Shown: positions 1 to 12,274 of the stretch, in pieces
Layout: each line of letters starts with the position of its first letter
Position numbering within the stretch: position 1 is the first letter of the stretch
Source: Dryococelus australis
Taxonomy: Eukaryota > Arthropoda > Insecta > Phasmatodea > Phasmatidae
NCBI GenBank assembly: GCA_029891345.1
Contig: CM057009.1
Coordinates: forward strand, 289,798,966-289,862,965
Reading direction: 5' to 3'
DNA length: 64,000 bases
Notes under the pieces: model-generated
The model's database searches: none
The model's input: only the letters and a program-made list of their open reading frames with translations
What the model was told of the DNA's origin: nothing
Translations under genes and position numbers: made by a program

Positions 1-183
1 AGTTTTATCCCAGGCTAGGTGGCACGGGATTTGGTCGTTTTTTCCTTGCAGGTTAATTATTGGCTCAAACTCGACTAGGGAATGTCTTACAAACTGCGAT
101 CCAACTGAAAAAGGAGGTCAATTGCACATGCCGTTGGACTATAGCTTGTGCTCAAATGAATTCGGAACTTCCCAGGTCTCTAA
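1..183 (+). repeat. MITE family C, partial copy cut by window edge
   Basis: This stretch aligns by eye with the 3' two thirds of the element at 23,964-24,223: shared blocks include GGATTTGGT, TTGC(A/G)GGTTA(A/G)TTATT and the terminal motif ending in AATTC/AATCC. Its 5' terminal repeat lies outside the window. Non-coding. Confidence 0.5.
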
Positions 184-187
184 ATAC

Positions 188-431
188 GTAGACACCTGAG
201 AAATTCGTGAATTCAATGAACTATAGGCAAGAATCTACAGTCTTATGTACAAACATGCCGATATCAACTGCACATTGGTTGTCTGCTGTCACAGTGGAAG
301 GCGACAATTGGACACCCTTCTCCAGGAGGTGCCAAACACTGTGTGAACCAATGGCTAAAATTATATAAACGCAAGTATTTTGAATTATAGCATGTCCCAA
401 AATGAATCCCCGAATTCTTCAGGACTCTATA
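188..431 (+). repeat. MITE family A copy
   Basis: About 240 bp, with ends of the type AGAGACCTGAAAAATTCGCG facing CGAATTCTTCAGGTCTCT. Its core is shared with copies at 28.5, 50.0, 51.1, 55.7 and 59.3 kb, including GCCGATATCAACTGCA, CACAGTGGAAGGCGACAA and CTCCAGGAGGTG. This copy is diverged (GACACCTGAG at the left end). It has no coding capacity, and the short frames inside it are chance. Confidence 0.85.
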
Positions 432-833
432 ATAACGTTCCATTATAGCAACAGGACGAATTTGCAATAAACACGTTCATACCACTAGCATGGGCGCGGG
501 AATAGCGGGCTCGTGGAATTGACCGCGTCGCTCCATAAACCGGCCGCGGCAGGCGACGGACGGGCGATGTATTACGCCGACCCGGGAATAGACCCACGGC
601 TGGTAAACAAACGACGCGATGGTCGCGGGAGGCCATGCGCGCTAGTAGGTCACCGCTTGGAGCCCGTCTGCCTCCTATCGCTGGCCCCGTGGTGCCGCTG
701 GGCAGCCCCATTGTTGGGGTTGGCGAACGTGCCAAACTCCCGGGCATGGCCCATGTCATGTTTTACTGAAAAGGGTGTATGCTTCCCTGGCAATTCGTAG
801 TTCGTGAGCAGTAACGATAGAGGCTCCAGGGGC
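432..833. other. CpG- and GC-rich unique stretch, no gene seen
   Basis: Base composition jumps above the flanks at roughly 480-760, with many CpG dinucleotides (for example ACCGGCCGCGGCAGGCGACG). Overlapping short frames on both strands reflect GC richness. I found no splice-bounded exon or recognisable domain. Confidence 0.4.
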
Positions 834-1612
834 ATATTTCATAAAAGTTACAATTCTGCAGGTGACAGGTGACAGGGAATTGTCAGACAGGTTTACAATC
901 CGATAAATATGTGATTCATAAAAGCTTAATTGTAGGACAATTTGACAAATAGTTGTTTCACAAAAGTTTTGAGCTGACAGGTAAAAATACGACAAATATG
1001 TCAAATATTACACTGCATAGGCTACTGTTTTATGAAACAGGTAAGTATAATCGCTCGGTGACAAATCTACCAATTTGTAGAATTGTCACTGCAGAAGAGA
1101 CAGGCAAGCTTTCCTATGTAACCAGGAATTTGTAATGTTTATATAAAATGGCAGTATATTTGTATTTTAATATTGTTTTAATTGACATTGCTTGCCAAAT
1201 AACACATCCTTTTACTCTCGGATCAGGTTTAATATAGTTATCTTATCAGCATTACTCGACATTCTGCTGCTAGAGTGAACAAAGGTATGTGGGTGCAATT
1301 ATTACGTACCGCTTAGTTATTTTCGGTAGGAATCGACTGTTCATGAATCGCATATAGGGCTGGGATCGATTATCATATGCACACTAGAGAGCTATCTAGC
1401 ATGTAATAAATGAAACTTAGGATTTGACATATAATTGTGGCTTTTATGGAACTGTAATTTTAAGGCTGATAATTTACAATCTTTTGGTTGCCAAATAAGG
1501 ATAACTTGTATTATTTATGAAACATAGCATTGTCATGAGAGATTGACAAATTTGTCGGATTTGACATTATTGTCGTATATGTCACACCTGTCATGTTTTA
1601 TGAAACAGGGCC
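834..1612. repeat. Inverted-end element with GACA/TGTC-rich subterminal arrays
   Basis: The left end reads TTTCATAAAAGTTACAAT followed by repeated GACAGG words. The right end, read on the minus strand, gives GTTTCATAAAACATGACAGG followed by GACA words. TTTCATAAA/TTTATGAAA recurs internally (about 905, 1029, 1510). This fits a non-autonomous DNA transposon with short repetitive ends. Exact termini and target duplication are not clear. Confidence 0.45.
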
Positions 1613-2534
1613 CAGGTGGCAGGCCGGTAGACTCCTTAACGTCTAGAGTGGCCCAAAGGCTTAATTTTTAACGTGAAGAATTTCAAGAGACTGGAAAGGG
1701 GCCAATTTCGGGTTGGGGTACTAGCCCACCGAAGTGGAGAACCGCTGATGAAGAGGGCGTTGTAGCACGGACTGGCCTCACTACTGAGCAGGCGGTCAGG
1801 AGCCTCGAGTCCGACGGCGCTTGTGTCCGGTTTACCGCCTGATTACCCCTGCATCCGGAGGTCAGATTGAGGATGGGCACGTGCTGGCAGTGGTTTGACA
1901 ATCGCAACCGGCAATGCCCCGATCGTCGAAATACGACCGGGCATTAATACAACATCACGATAATGTGGAATGGCCGTTCCGCCCCAACTGGCGTGCAGGG
2001 TGCGCACCACGATAAGGGGACCCTCACCTCTGTAAGCTGGGAAGGAAAATAGCATAATAAGCCTGTGTGATGGTAGATAGTGGGCATAAAAAATTACACA
2101 ATAAAATAATAAACTAATAAGGGAGTCGGAAATAAAATCACAGCCATACGCCCAGTGGGGCGGAAGTGGATGGAAACCGCGAGGGGCGCGGGGGCGGGAA
2201 AATGGCTGATCACGACCTCCGATTCCAGAGGGACTTGCACCCTTGGAAGCTCCACGAGGCTGTCTGTAATATTATTAGTACGTTAATATAAAGTTAAACT
2301 GGATTCGACAAACAAATAACGCCTAAGTTTAGTTTACAGCTCATAGTGTAACGTTGGAACTCCAGTGATGGATTTGCAGCCGGGGATTGGAGTAATACAA
2401 GCCTTGTTGTTGTTGTTGTTGCTCCGCGGACATCCCCAACTACCGCAGAACACTCGACGGTACAGAAGCGAAGGAGACGCTCGCTTCGCGAACTGCAGCC
2501 TCATGAAAAAAAAATCTGAATATGTACAAGGAAT
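1613..2534. other. Intergenic, GC-rich patches and a (GTT)n tract; no gene seen
   Basis: GC-rich segments at about 1,690-2,050 and 2,140-2,240 alternate with AT-rich sequence. A short GTT microsatellite lies near 2,403-2,421. Open frames here are short and overlap on both strands. Confidence 0.4.
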
Positions 2535-2720
2535 TGCAGACCTCACGTGGTGCAGTCGGTTGGTGCGCCACCGATCTGGGGTGCGGGAGGTTCTGTATTT
2601 GAATCCCAGTTGAGGCATGGATGTTAATTTAAATTAGGTTGAAAGTTTATTTGTTTGCGGTTCCCTTATAAGCCTCCTGGCAAAACACTGGGGGACGTTA
2701 AATAACCCTTTACAATTACA
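2535..2720 (+). repeat. tRNA-derived SINE
   Basis: The segment starts with a tRNA-like promoter: an A-box-like GTGGTGCAGTCGGTTGG and, about 45 bp on, a B-box-like GTATTTGAATCCC. An unrelated body follows, ending in an A-rich, CCCTTTACAATTACAA tail. Layout and spacing are those of a Pol III SINE. It is not a functional tRNA because no acceptor stem closes. Confidence 0.6.
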
Positions 2721-3284
2721 ATACACTGCACAAGGAATTATTTGGCAACTGTTTCTCAGGCATTTTTGTAACACTACAAATACTGTAGCCAAAACTTCTC
2801 AAAATCTTAGCGGGGAACGTGTGGAACTTATATTGAGTTCTGACTAGTAAGTGATGCAGACTTCGAGTTGAGATACATAAACAGTTTTGTATGTTTTCCA
2901 AAATAATGTGTTGTAAATATATAACATTATATCTGTAGAGTTACAGCAATATCTGTGGCAGCTAGTTTCCAAATAATTGTTTGTAACAAGTACAGAAATG
3001 TTTTACTGTGTAACGCAAAGTCGAAATGTAATTTTTTTTATGCTTTTACAAGAAAATTGCTTAGAAACCCAGTTGCCAATCAAATCCTTTGTAGAACTGC
3101 CAACAGTTTTCTTGGAAAATCTGCAATACATATGATTTATATTACAGCTTACATTATTGCAACTTGCATTACAACTTACATTATTGAGAATTGTTTTCTT
3201 ATAGGAAACAAATGTCAAGAATTTATAACACAGAACAGGAAAAAATTACTTCGAAATGTAATTTAAAAAAATAATAAATTACAC
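2721..3284. other. AT-rich intergenic, no gene seen
   Basis: Low-complexity AT-rich DNA. The longest plus-strand frame (about 100 codons near 2,955-3,266) has no recognisable motif and matches chance expectation at this composition. Confidence 0.5.
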
Positions 3285-3372
3285 CTCTCTTTGGCGGCGA
3301 CTTAGAATCAACTTCCTTTGCTCAATGACCACAGTCCCTTAACCACAACACCAACTTGGCCTACGAATTTTA
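3285..3372 (-). repeat. tRNA-like SINE head, remnant
   Basis: Read on the minus strand, the segment has GTTGTGGTTAAGGGACTG (A-box-like) and GTTGATTCTAAGTC (weak B-box) in tRNA-like order. This probably is the tRNA-related head of a decayed SINE. No SINE body is obvious. Confidence 0.35.
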
Positions 3373-3670
3373 TGATAATTTTGTACTAAATATAACAGCA
3401 TACACCTACTAAATATTAGTGAAGTTAGACACTTAAGAAGAACGTATATATTTCATTTTAAGTATTTTGGTGTAGATATGAAACATTAACATTAACACTA
3501 GGAACACAGTAACGTGTTTTAAAAATTTTAGTCGTTTGATTATGGTTATTTGAGTTATTTTCCCATATTTTACGTTATTGAAACTGTCAGTACATTTCCT
3601 TCTGTACGCAACTACACTTTTCATCACCTCTAGTTTTTTGCACAAACGTCTATATACGGTTCTACGTTGG

Positions 3671-3911
3671 TATAGGTCGTTAACCGTAAAGTGAGCACTT
3701 TTTAAGGTGCTCACAACAGGAATAATAGGAAATTAATGTTTTTCATTGTAGCCTCAGATGTTAACTTTTGAAAGTGGTTAAATGTATGCACATTATTAAT
3801 TAGGTACACGACCATTTTTATACCAACAATTGTCAGAAAGACAAAAATTGGCCGAAAAGTAAAATTTGAGAAGGGCCTTAAATAGTGCTCACTTTACCGT
3901 GAACAGCTTAT
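3671..3911. repeat. MITE family B, short copy
   Basis: About 240 bp bounded by inverted ends TATAGGTCGTTAACCGTAAA and TTTACCGTGAACAGCTTA. The ends match the family-B terminus TAGGCTGTTCACGGTAAAGT also seen at 6.27, 28.4, 56.7 and 62.9 kb. The middle is AT-rich and non-coding. Confidence 0.75.
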
Positions 3912-6273
3912 GAGTGTCCGTCATTTTGTTTGAGCCCGTGGATACGGGTCAGTATAGTACAAAAAATTATTGACATCTATTAGAAACACGGCTCTTGTAA
4001 TTTTACAAACGAGTAATTTCTACTAGAGATATTTTTGTACTGTTACAAAAATTTGTAAAACTACAAACCTTTTTCTGAGTAAAAGTTACAATTGTGTTTT
4101 GCAATGCATTCGCCGATCATCGCCTGAAGAGATTTATTCACAGTATATCTACCCGTATATCGTTAAGTTTAGGTATCGATCCCGACAGGCAGCGTTCCTA
4201 CCGATAGGGAGCAACGAAAAAGTTACTAAGTGTATTCTAAGTGCACTCTCATTACGAGGCTTCACTCCCTCGGCAGTTCTCGGGTTTAGCGATTCCCCCA
4301 CCGGAACAATCTTCCACCTCCTTCCACTGTCGTCAGGCAGGCAACGTGGCGGTCGGAAATACACGCTGCACCTGCAACAATGCTTGAATCGCATATTATT
4401 TCGCGATTTCAACGACCTGTAGGCCAGACTCCACTGTCCTCACTACACTAGAGCTTCAGGTGTTTGTTCATTGGCTGCTGCCCCAGAGAGTAGCCAGTGT
4501 TACTTCATACCTGGCAGAATGGCACTCACTGCTTGTTTCGTTGCAAGCCTGCTATTGGCTCAGAGACGTCCGGGCCTTGTCTAATTAACTGTGATTCTGT
4601 TGCAAAGATTAAACATGTTGGATAGTTTCTCGACATGGCCCCTGTCCCTTCGTATGACTGAGGAAAATGACGACAAAGTGAATGGTTAATATGTTGTATA
4701 CACAGGTTGCCTGTTGAAAATATTACTCACTTTAAAAGAACTTATTGTTTCACGTATAAAGGAGACTGTTATAATAAGCTAATTAGCTTTCCAATAGTCC
4801 CGTATAACAGTCCGTTAAAATAAATTGCACTGTAATGTACTTCAACGAAATGTATAAACGAGAATACGTAGAATTTCGTTTTAATAGGGGCTAAATACAA
4901 TAATTAAAAAAAACGACGAACATTTGCCTTCAAAATTCCGTTACGCCTAAACTACAAATCTTGAAAAATTAAAATTGTTTACTTTGATATTACAGGAACA
5001 CGCGAATTTCCGTTATCACTAGTGAAGTAGAGTGCTTCGTACAAAATAATTGTTTAGCCTATATATTTATTTATAAATTTACATCAGATGTCCATTCAAT
5101 TAGTTTTATTACTCCATTGAGAAATAAACATTTTTCTACAATATTATTCGAAGTAAAAAATTGTCAGCCGATACCGGAATCCAATTAACATTCTTATGTG
5201 TGTTAGCAGCTGCTTGATATAGCCACTCAGCCATTTCAGCTCTTACGAGCATTGTGCAACGTACACCAATATATCGAGCATACATCCGGATATGTATTGA
5301 TAAAATTAGCTGCATTTAATAATATTCGAAATGCATTATAATGCTTTAATGTTTTTTACGACGTTTTATGCCCATTTGTTATAAACACTGTTACAACTTG
5401 TCTCTAAAATTAAGTGGGCTTAGCCAGGTTCATTACAGGATGGAGGTCTTGATTAAATAAAGGAGTTAATTATAGTTTCCTAATTTTATTTGCAATAGCA
5501 ATAAATAAAATTCTCTCGGCTCAACATCTAACAATAAATTGATATAACTTGCTGTTTACGAATAATAACTTCAATCAATGCAAATTTACTATAATCTGAA
5601 AGAAATTTACGTAACTAAAAAACTAAAAATCAGTCCCAATGACAGCGTATCAAAACCTATTAAGTTATTCTTATATATTAAGTGTTCATTTCTTGTTAAT
5701 TTAGTGTCACCTCAGTTTAGTCCATCTCCCACCAGTCCGCAATGTTCTAGAATTCTCCGAGCACCCTCACGTCCAGTAGGCTTTACTCGTCGGGTTTTAC
5801 GACCCCTCGCCCAATCAAACCACGAAAACCTAGTCCGCCTTAGTCTCGCAATCTCCCGTCGTCGTCCTTCCAACACCGAACTAGACTTTTCCCCCGCACT
5901 CAGCCAGATAGCCGTCGGTAATGACTGTTGGCAGTCCAACTGTGACTTGTATTTATGGGGTCATAGACCATCGCCCATAAATCTATCTACATCTCGCATT
6001 GCGCCGAGGTTACTAATTCCCAGAATAGTCTTGTACATCCTCTACACTTGCCAGCTTCTCCAGAAACGGTAAGGTGGACGGTCTGTGATACCAGGTACGT
6101 CCCCGTTGTCAGTCATTCCCCTGGCTTATCCGGGGGCTGGCGACGAGGCCGCGAGAGTGTATGACTTGAATGGTAGGGGAAGGGATCGAGGTGGGTCAGT
6201 CACCCCCACAGAGCAAGACCGCGCCTAATGGGAGCTCGCGGCCAGTGCGAGCTGCAGCACGTAACAATACGGT
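3912..6273. other. Intergenic, no gene seen
   Basis: Mostly AT-rich, with a GC-richer block at 5,740-6,270. A 164-codon plus frame at 5,578-6,072 crosses from AT-rich to GC-rich sequence with no compositional or motif continuity and a low-complexity start, so I do not call it a gene. The block at 6,060-6,270 has no rRNA or tRNA signature. Confidence 0.45.
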
Positions 6274-6508
6274 TATAGGCTGTTCATGGTAAAGTGACTA
6301 TACTTGAAAGCCCTATCATTTGGAATAGTAGTCAATAAATATTTAATAGTAGTCATAGACGCTAACTTCCAATTGCGGTGGAATATACTCACTTTCTTTA
6401 TCTATATGCCAATATTTGTTTTTAAAAGTTGTTAATGTATAAAACATGACTGAAAGAAAAAACTAACTATGACCTCAAATGTGCTCACTTTACTGTGAAC
6501 AGCATATA
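6274..6508. repeat. MITE family B, short copy
   Basis: A 235-bp copy with left end TATAGGCTGTTCATGGTAAA and right end GCTCACTTTACTGTGAACAG. Its length matches the 3.7-kb copy, so these two look like a shorter subfamily than the 0.42-kb copies at 28.4 and 62.9 kb. Confidence 0.8.
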
Positions 6509-7079
6509 CCACGCTTCTCACCTACCATGTTGAAACTTAGCTTGCCGATCGGGAAAGCATCTTTCGACAAAACATTAGCTGTGAGAATAATGATTTAGCG
6601 GAAGTTGGGTCCAAGGGCGTGGGTCATCGGAGAATTGGAGCTTTTTATGCTCTGTCATTCTGGTCTCCCGGCATCCATATTTTTCGCAATGTAAGATGTC
6701 TGTGACCTTGGCCTTGACCCCTGTGACCCATGAACTTGAAAACCCCAAAAAACCAAGTAATCGAAAAAATAGACAAATTATAAAAAAATAATATTTATCA
6801 AAAAAAAATATATGAGATTATAAAAAATGTATTCTATAAATTATTTGAAAAACATTATCAGGAATATATTATTTTAAAGGGTATTTAAAAACTTACATTT
6901 CCGGAGGTCCCCCCCCCCCAACACCATGGCCAGCGGACGACTGACCCCCATCACCCTCCCTTTCAATATATTTCATTGCCCAATTTCCCCACCAATTACT
7001 CACATTCATTCGATCTCCTTCCAATATATTTAATTGTTCCATCAATTACTCCATCCTTTCAATCCCCTCCAATGATTCT
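6509..7079. other. AT-rich intergenic with a degenerate 58-bp tandem duplication
   Basis: From about 6,740 to 6,900 the sequence is almost pure A/T. From about 6,959 to 7,075 two related units occur, each holding TTCAATATATTT or TTCCAATATATTT and CAATTACTC. No gene is seen. Confidence 0.4.
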
Positions 7080-7250
7080 CATTGGCTAACCACGTCACGT
7101 GACAACATCTCTCATTGGTTAATTACTCCTACATTTTCGGAAAACTTCGTTCCGACCAATCAGCGACCTATTTTAGTCACAAGCGCGGGCTCCCCCAAAC
7201 CCCCTCAGCCTTATAAGGCGCTCTCCGAGCTCCCCCGGGAAAGCAGTCAT
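7080..7250 (+). promoter_or_regulatory. Candidate RNA polymerase II promoter
   Basis: Several promoter elements line up in one orientation: inverted CCAAT boxes (ATTGG at 7,081 and 7,114), a CRE/E-box composite CACGTCACGTGAC at 7,091-7,103, a CCAAT box at 7,156, a TATA box TTATAAGG at 7,211, and an initiator-like GCAGTCATT with its A near 7,245, 34 bp after the TATA start. Local GC content rises. Spacing matches a textbook TATA-Inr promoter. That it drives the exon at 7,458-7,685 is inference. Confidence 0.5.
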
Positions 7251-7457
7251 TTTCTCGCTGTCATCCCTTTTTCGCTATTTCAAGAGGAAAACAATGTAAT
7301 CATATCGAAACTTTCAGGGTTTCAAATCACTGTCGAATTTACGATAGTTATGTTGTCAAGTGAAGAATAAAATATCACCAACAGCATCGCAGAAGGAAAT
7401 TGAGATAATATTCTTCAGCTCATCCGCACGATATTGGCACAAGGAGCAACTTCGTCA

Positions 7458-7685
7458 ATGTCGTCTACTAGCACGAACCCGCAACCATCAGGCAACTTGT
7501 ACCATCCCCCATCGGCCAGAACTTCCTGCAGCTTACTCTCTCCCAGCTTCGCCGAGAGCCACATCAGCTCCAACGTCGAGTACAATGATATCGAAGAAGA
7601 AATGGATGTTCCCGTCGCCGAATTTTCTCCATTCAGCTCCGAAGACGTAAGCGAGTACAGTGAACAGAATCGTGGGTACCGACGC
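7458..7685 (+). CDS. Candidate first coding exon, acidic Ser/Pro-rich protein
   Basis: An open frame begins at ATG 7,458 (an in-frame stop lies at 7,401) and runs 76 codons to a strong splice donor, CGC|GTAAGT, at 7,686, in phase 0. The peptide starts MSSTSTNPQPSG, is rich in Ser and Pro, then becomes acidic (EYNDIEEEMD, SSEDVSEYSE). It sits about 210 bp downstream of a TATA-Inr promoter. The presumed leader holds two short upstream frames: a start-stop ATGTAA at 7,294 and a six-codon frame at 7,350-7,370. I do not recognise the protein. A regulatory protein or a domesticated transposase N-terminus would both fit the composition. No downstream exon was identified, so the gene may be a relic or continue across long introns. 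A second donor-like GTAAGC at 7,647 is an alternative exon end. Confidence 0.4.
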
Positions 7686-10600
7686 GTAAGTTCAATTTTG
7701 TGCCGGTTCAATTCTCTGGCTATGCTACTACGATGATTTCGAAAGCAAATATGTGCAGGACGCATTAACGTGCAAATAGAGCTATGAAAACTGTTACGAT
7801 TACAATTTATGCTCTGACTCTACGCCTCCTTGTTCGCTGGAGGAGTTGGTAAAACAAAATTGTGATGTCCGCGTCAGCTAGACAAGAATGTACGAAATTA
7901 AATTGTACGAACTGTTCCGAAAAAGTAAATATAATTATGTGTAAATGGTAGGAAAATTGTGATGGCCATAACCATGCTGGGAAAAGGCAAGTTTTTCCGG
8001 GCTGAGCCTATAAATGCACTCCTTTAGCATGCGATGTGTTCGTAGGCTCGAGGCCGAAACCTTCAACCAAGTCTTCTCGCAACGGTGGAGTGTGTCTTGG
8101 TGATAGATTCACTCCCGAGGAAAAACATGCAAGTAGATATCCTCTACTGCACGGCATAACCTAAACAGATCAGCCGGCTGTTACCATAACTGTGGGACAG
8201 TGTGACGAAAATGTTCATTTCATCATTGAAAGAAGCGTCAACGATAGTAACACTCGAATTATCAGTGCACGATTGTGACAGTGACGAGTGTTCAGTTCAT
8301 GTGTGCCGTCCACAAACAAAATTTCCCACAAACATCGGAAAATTGAAAAAAATAAATAAATTGTGGGTGAACGACGTTTAAGCAAGTACGACAATAAAAA
8401 TTGTGAATTTAACCACGAAATGAAATCTGATAAACTATTTAAAGTTGCTCTGAACGATGGGGTGGTGCTCGGCACAGTTTGGAGGTTACAACGCCACCGA
8501 ACGCATGGCCACCGGTGCTCGTGTGCGCTTGTGCACATGAGCTTTGCTCTATCTACATAAATCGCTAGTTAATCAAAACCTCCAATTTTCCTCGTAATTT
8601 TTATTTGAAGAAACATGCACGTCCTACAGTGTAAAAGAATATTGACGTACAACCATAAAATTTTGATTGGAAAAAAGTATGTTTTTATTCTATGTTCTAA
8701 AAAGATTCACTATGGTGTAGAAATATGTATGAATGTGTTTAACTATATCTTACTTTTTTGTTATTTACCAATCGTTTTGCATTTTTTCAGTAAATATATT
8801 CACCATTTAAAATGTTTTCTCCAGAGTGTTTTGTAAATATTATATATATATATGTATATATTTCTAAATGTCTTCTTCCATCGGCTGTGTTAATGTGATG
8901 TATTTATGTATTAAGTTATATTTTGGTACAATTTTTTTTAAATATAATGTATCAATATATGATGTAAGGTATTGTTTTTTTACATGTATTTGTATAATAT
9001 TATCATTCATACTGAAATAATTTAAAAATGACAAGAGTGTTTTGATTGCTGCCACATGCAGGCGATACAGAGGGGAGAGATAGGCGGAGGCTGGTGGCGT
9101 TCTTTTGCGAAGTGTCAGAATGAAGGCCATCACGCGATCACATCTCCTCTGTGAGCATACTACTCTTTCGTTGTCACACTCGAGAGGTAATTAATGTAGG
9201 TCAGTAGCGGTAACATTCATCCCACACCGTGTTTGAGGCGTGCACATCATCTTTAATTGAATACCCTTCTCTAAATTGTTATTTACTAAACGTGTCAAAT
9301 AATACATTTTTTGTAATAGTAAAACAAGAAAGCTAATAATGTACAGACAATTTTATAGAGTATATATTTTAAATATTGTAGGTAAATAAGTCCAGCATAA
9401 TTATTATTATGTAAGAGGAGGAAATTTTATGAAATATGGCACAAGGGAAAGGCCAGTTGTGGTGTAAGGCAGACATAGACTTTTAAAGTTTGTTTATTTA
9501 TTTTAACATTACATTTATTTACTATAAATTGAAGGTTTGTTTGCATTTTTTTTTTGCGAAACGTAAACAAAAGCCCCGAGGTAATAAAATTATTATATTA
9601 TTTAATGTTAATAACCCCTTTTAATTAACGTATCTGACCTTACCTGCATGTTATAATGTATGTGTACGTTTCGAACGTTTTCATTTTCTGATATTGGTTA
9701 TATATTATGTTTATTTAATCACATAAAAAGTAGTTATATCATTGTTGAATACTTTTTCTCCATGCATTGAAGTGTTTAATCTGGCCAAGGTAGGCCTAAG
9801 AGGAAGGAATTTATTGTTAGAATATTCCACAAGTGTCGTCAGGCGAAGGGCGTTATCTGTACTTCCTGCCTTTGATTTTGTGATAGCGTGGGTGAAGACC
9901 CCGTTTAATCACTCTCTTTTTGGCTTTTAATATGGACGGACCTGAATAAGCGGGACCTCCGAGATGGAGATGTTTGATCGTCCACCAGCGTAACTTAGGC
10001 TAGATGGCTGCGTGTGGAGAGGCGGGCGCATTCGGCGTTATTAGGTTATCATCAGGCAATTTTGGAAGAGTCCTGACTGCTAAATTAGTTTTTGAGTTAC
10101 CTGAAGAATAAGCCTGGGTTTCTGCAATGGTTGGACGTAAGCCACGCCTTTTGGCGTCCTTTAATTTTGAAAGGTGCTGTTAGCTAAATTTCTGCTTGAA
10201 CTGTCTTGATCTAAACTGCGATTTTGATTTTTGAGATACGGAATAATTTTGCGAAATTTTGGGAACTGGGGTTCAATAATTGTTGTACAATTTAAGTGAC
10301 AACTTTATTTGTTACTATGCTGAGAACACTATTAAGTAAACCCAGTGGCCGTTCGCAAGAGTGCTGTCTGCTCTATCACTACTAAGAGCTAGCCGTTTTA
10401 CAATTGAAAAAAGAACTGAGTATTCTGAATTTAATTTGATACAAGACATGAACACTCACGCAATTGGTTTCTTGGACATAGTAGCTTCGAGATGTGGTTA
10501 AAGAAAATTATAAAAGTCATATACTAATGCTTGCAAATTATTTATATTTATTTCATTTGAATGGGATCAGCGTTCATAAATGTCTGCATACAAACCTTCT

Positions 10601-11846
10601 GGTAATTGAAGTTAATTTAATTTGGAGTGTGCTATTTCTTAAAGCAAATGAAAATCTTCGTAAGTTAATAAAATCAAGTCACATAAATGCATGTGTACCA
10701 GTGATTCAAGTAGATGATTCTGAAATTGTTTTATTTTTATTCATCTTCGGTGTAGAAATTTTTTTTTATGTCCCCAGGGGAATGCCTTTAGGTATAGTTC
10801 TTCAGGTAGGAGTATTTCAAGGTTTTGTGTGTTTCCTGAATACTGAGATGTTAATTTATTTAAGAAAGTTGTTTTAATTGCAACCTAAAATTAATGGTAA
10901 TTATTTCAAGTTTCCCAAGCCTCACATTCCAGCAACAAATTATTTTATTTGCGTGGCGTCATCTAATTCCCCTACTACCCCTCCGCCTCCTGGCGCCGAG
11001 CGGTCTGAGGAACCCTCTGGCTCACGTCTGTTCATTATACTTTATTCTGTCTCGTTTTCGCCTGCCGTTCTCAGCCACTGCACATTCAACACGTACGAAA
11101 CAAGTACCTATTCATTAAACTTTTATTCTCCTCACACAGTTCATTAAATATATTCAAAAGAGAGAAAATAATTGCACTTACCTATCCCTTTTCCAAGCAC
11201 AATACAATTTTTTTTAAAAGAGAAATAATAAAGATATTGCACATACTTGTCCCTTCTTCAAGGGAAAAGCAAACACAATCAAAATGTACAAAAAAGAAAA
11301 AAAATACTAATGTTTTATACATGGAGAAAAACAAGTCATTGAACACACACAATTAGAAGTTAAATAACATTTCGCTATATTTTACTCAAAAAAAACACAA
11401 AAATACTACACCAAATAATCAAGTTAAAATGCATGTTTCGCAAGTATAGGAGCAAAAATATGTGTGTTTCTTAAATCGCATTTTACATCCATATAAATGT
11501 CTAGTGTAGCTGCATACTCAAGGATGCTAAAAAACTAAGCACAAATCCTTCCATGTAACATTTCACGTCCGTAACGATACACAAACTGTTAGTTAATTCA
11601 AGTTGTAGATCGGCAGCATCTTTACGTAAGGCTCGTAAATTTTCTTTCAGTGTTTTTTAAACATTGGTGAATCTCATCCCCATCGGGCCAATGGGAGGGT
11701 GGGTTAGCATCGAGAGGCAGTGGATACCACATGTCCTCACAGCAAAGGCGTCTTTCAGCAATTCTGTAAGCAATATCAGATACCGGAGAGTAGTGTACCG
11801 GTATGAATGATTCCGTCACTTCGTTGGAAGAAACAGTCCTTATGGT
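7686..11846. other. Intergenic or intronic, no gene seen
   Basis: Some 4.1 kb of mostly AT-rich DNA. Plus-strand frames at 8.4, 9.7, 10.5 and 10.9 kb lack motifs, and the longest (10,494-10,877) has no ATG at its start and hydrophobic AT-driven composition. A short (TA)n sits near 8,840. If the exon at 7,458 is real this could be its first intron. Confidence 0.4.
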
Positions 11847-11964
11847 TTACACATGTAAAACAGTCATTTCGGGCGATCGATTTTCCAGCTCCGGTGCTTT
11901 GCCAGCTTCCAGCTGCAGGGAACCTTCAGTAATGTTGTCGCATGTAACCAACTCAGCCGTCTGG

Positions 11965-12110
11965 AAGTCGTGAAAGGGAGGCTTTTGGGATCCCTCGAAG
12001 GGCGGCATTGGGAGCCCTGGAAGGGCAGCGTCTGGGTGAATTGGAAGGGCGGCACCTGGGTGCTCCAGAAATTGAGTAATGTGGGTGCTCTGGAAGGGCG
12101 TCTCCGTTGC
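11965..12110. repeat. Degenerate tandem repeat, GGAAGGGCGGCA-type units
   Basis: Units of about 27-30 bp share GG(A/G)AGGGC(G/A)GC followed by GGGNGC or GGTG. Read on the minus strand this gives a Pro/Ala/His-rich repeat inside a 124-codon open frame (11,847-12,221) that has no ATG at its start. Coding is possible but unsupported; a decayed minisatellite is simpler. Confidence 0.45.
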
Positions 12111-12274
12111 GATGCCAACTGTTGCTATAGGTGCAGTGCCTAATGGTGCAGTGTCGCATCGCCTTGACACGACAGATGCAGAGGTGCTCGTAGTAGGTAA
12201 AAATAGTAGGTCCGAGGACAAGGGCTGGGAGCTGAGGATCTAAGGATCGGCCTTCATCTTGGATGATGTTACAG

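Noticed and set aside
5578-6072. 164-codon plus-strand frame as a gene
   Set aside because: Composition changes abruptly along it (AT-rich Lys/Asn start, GC-rich Arg/Ser end) with no motif or start context; a chance frame is more likely.
10494-10877. 127-codon open frame as a gene
   Set aside because: It has no ATG at its start, AT-driven Leu/Ile/Phe composition, no motif and no promoter or splice context.
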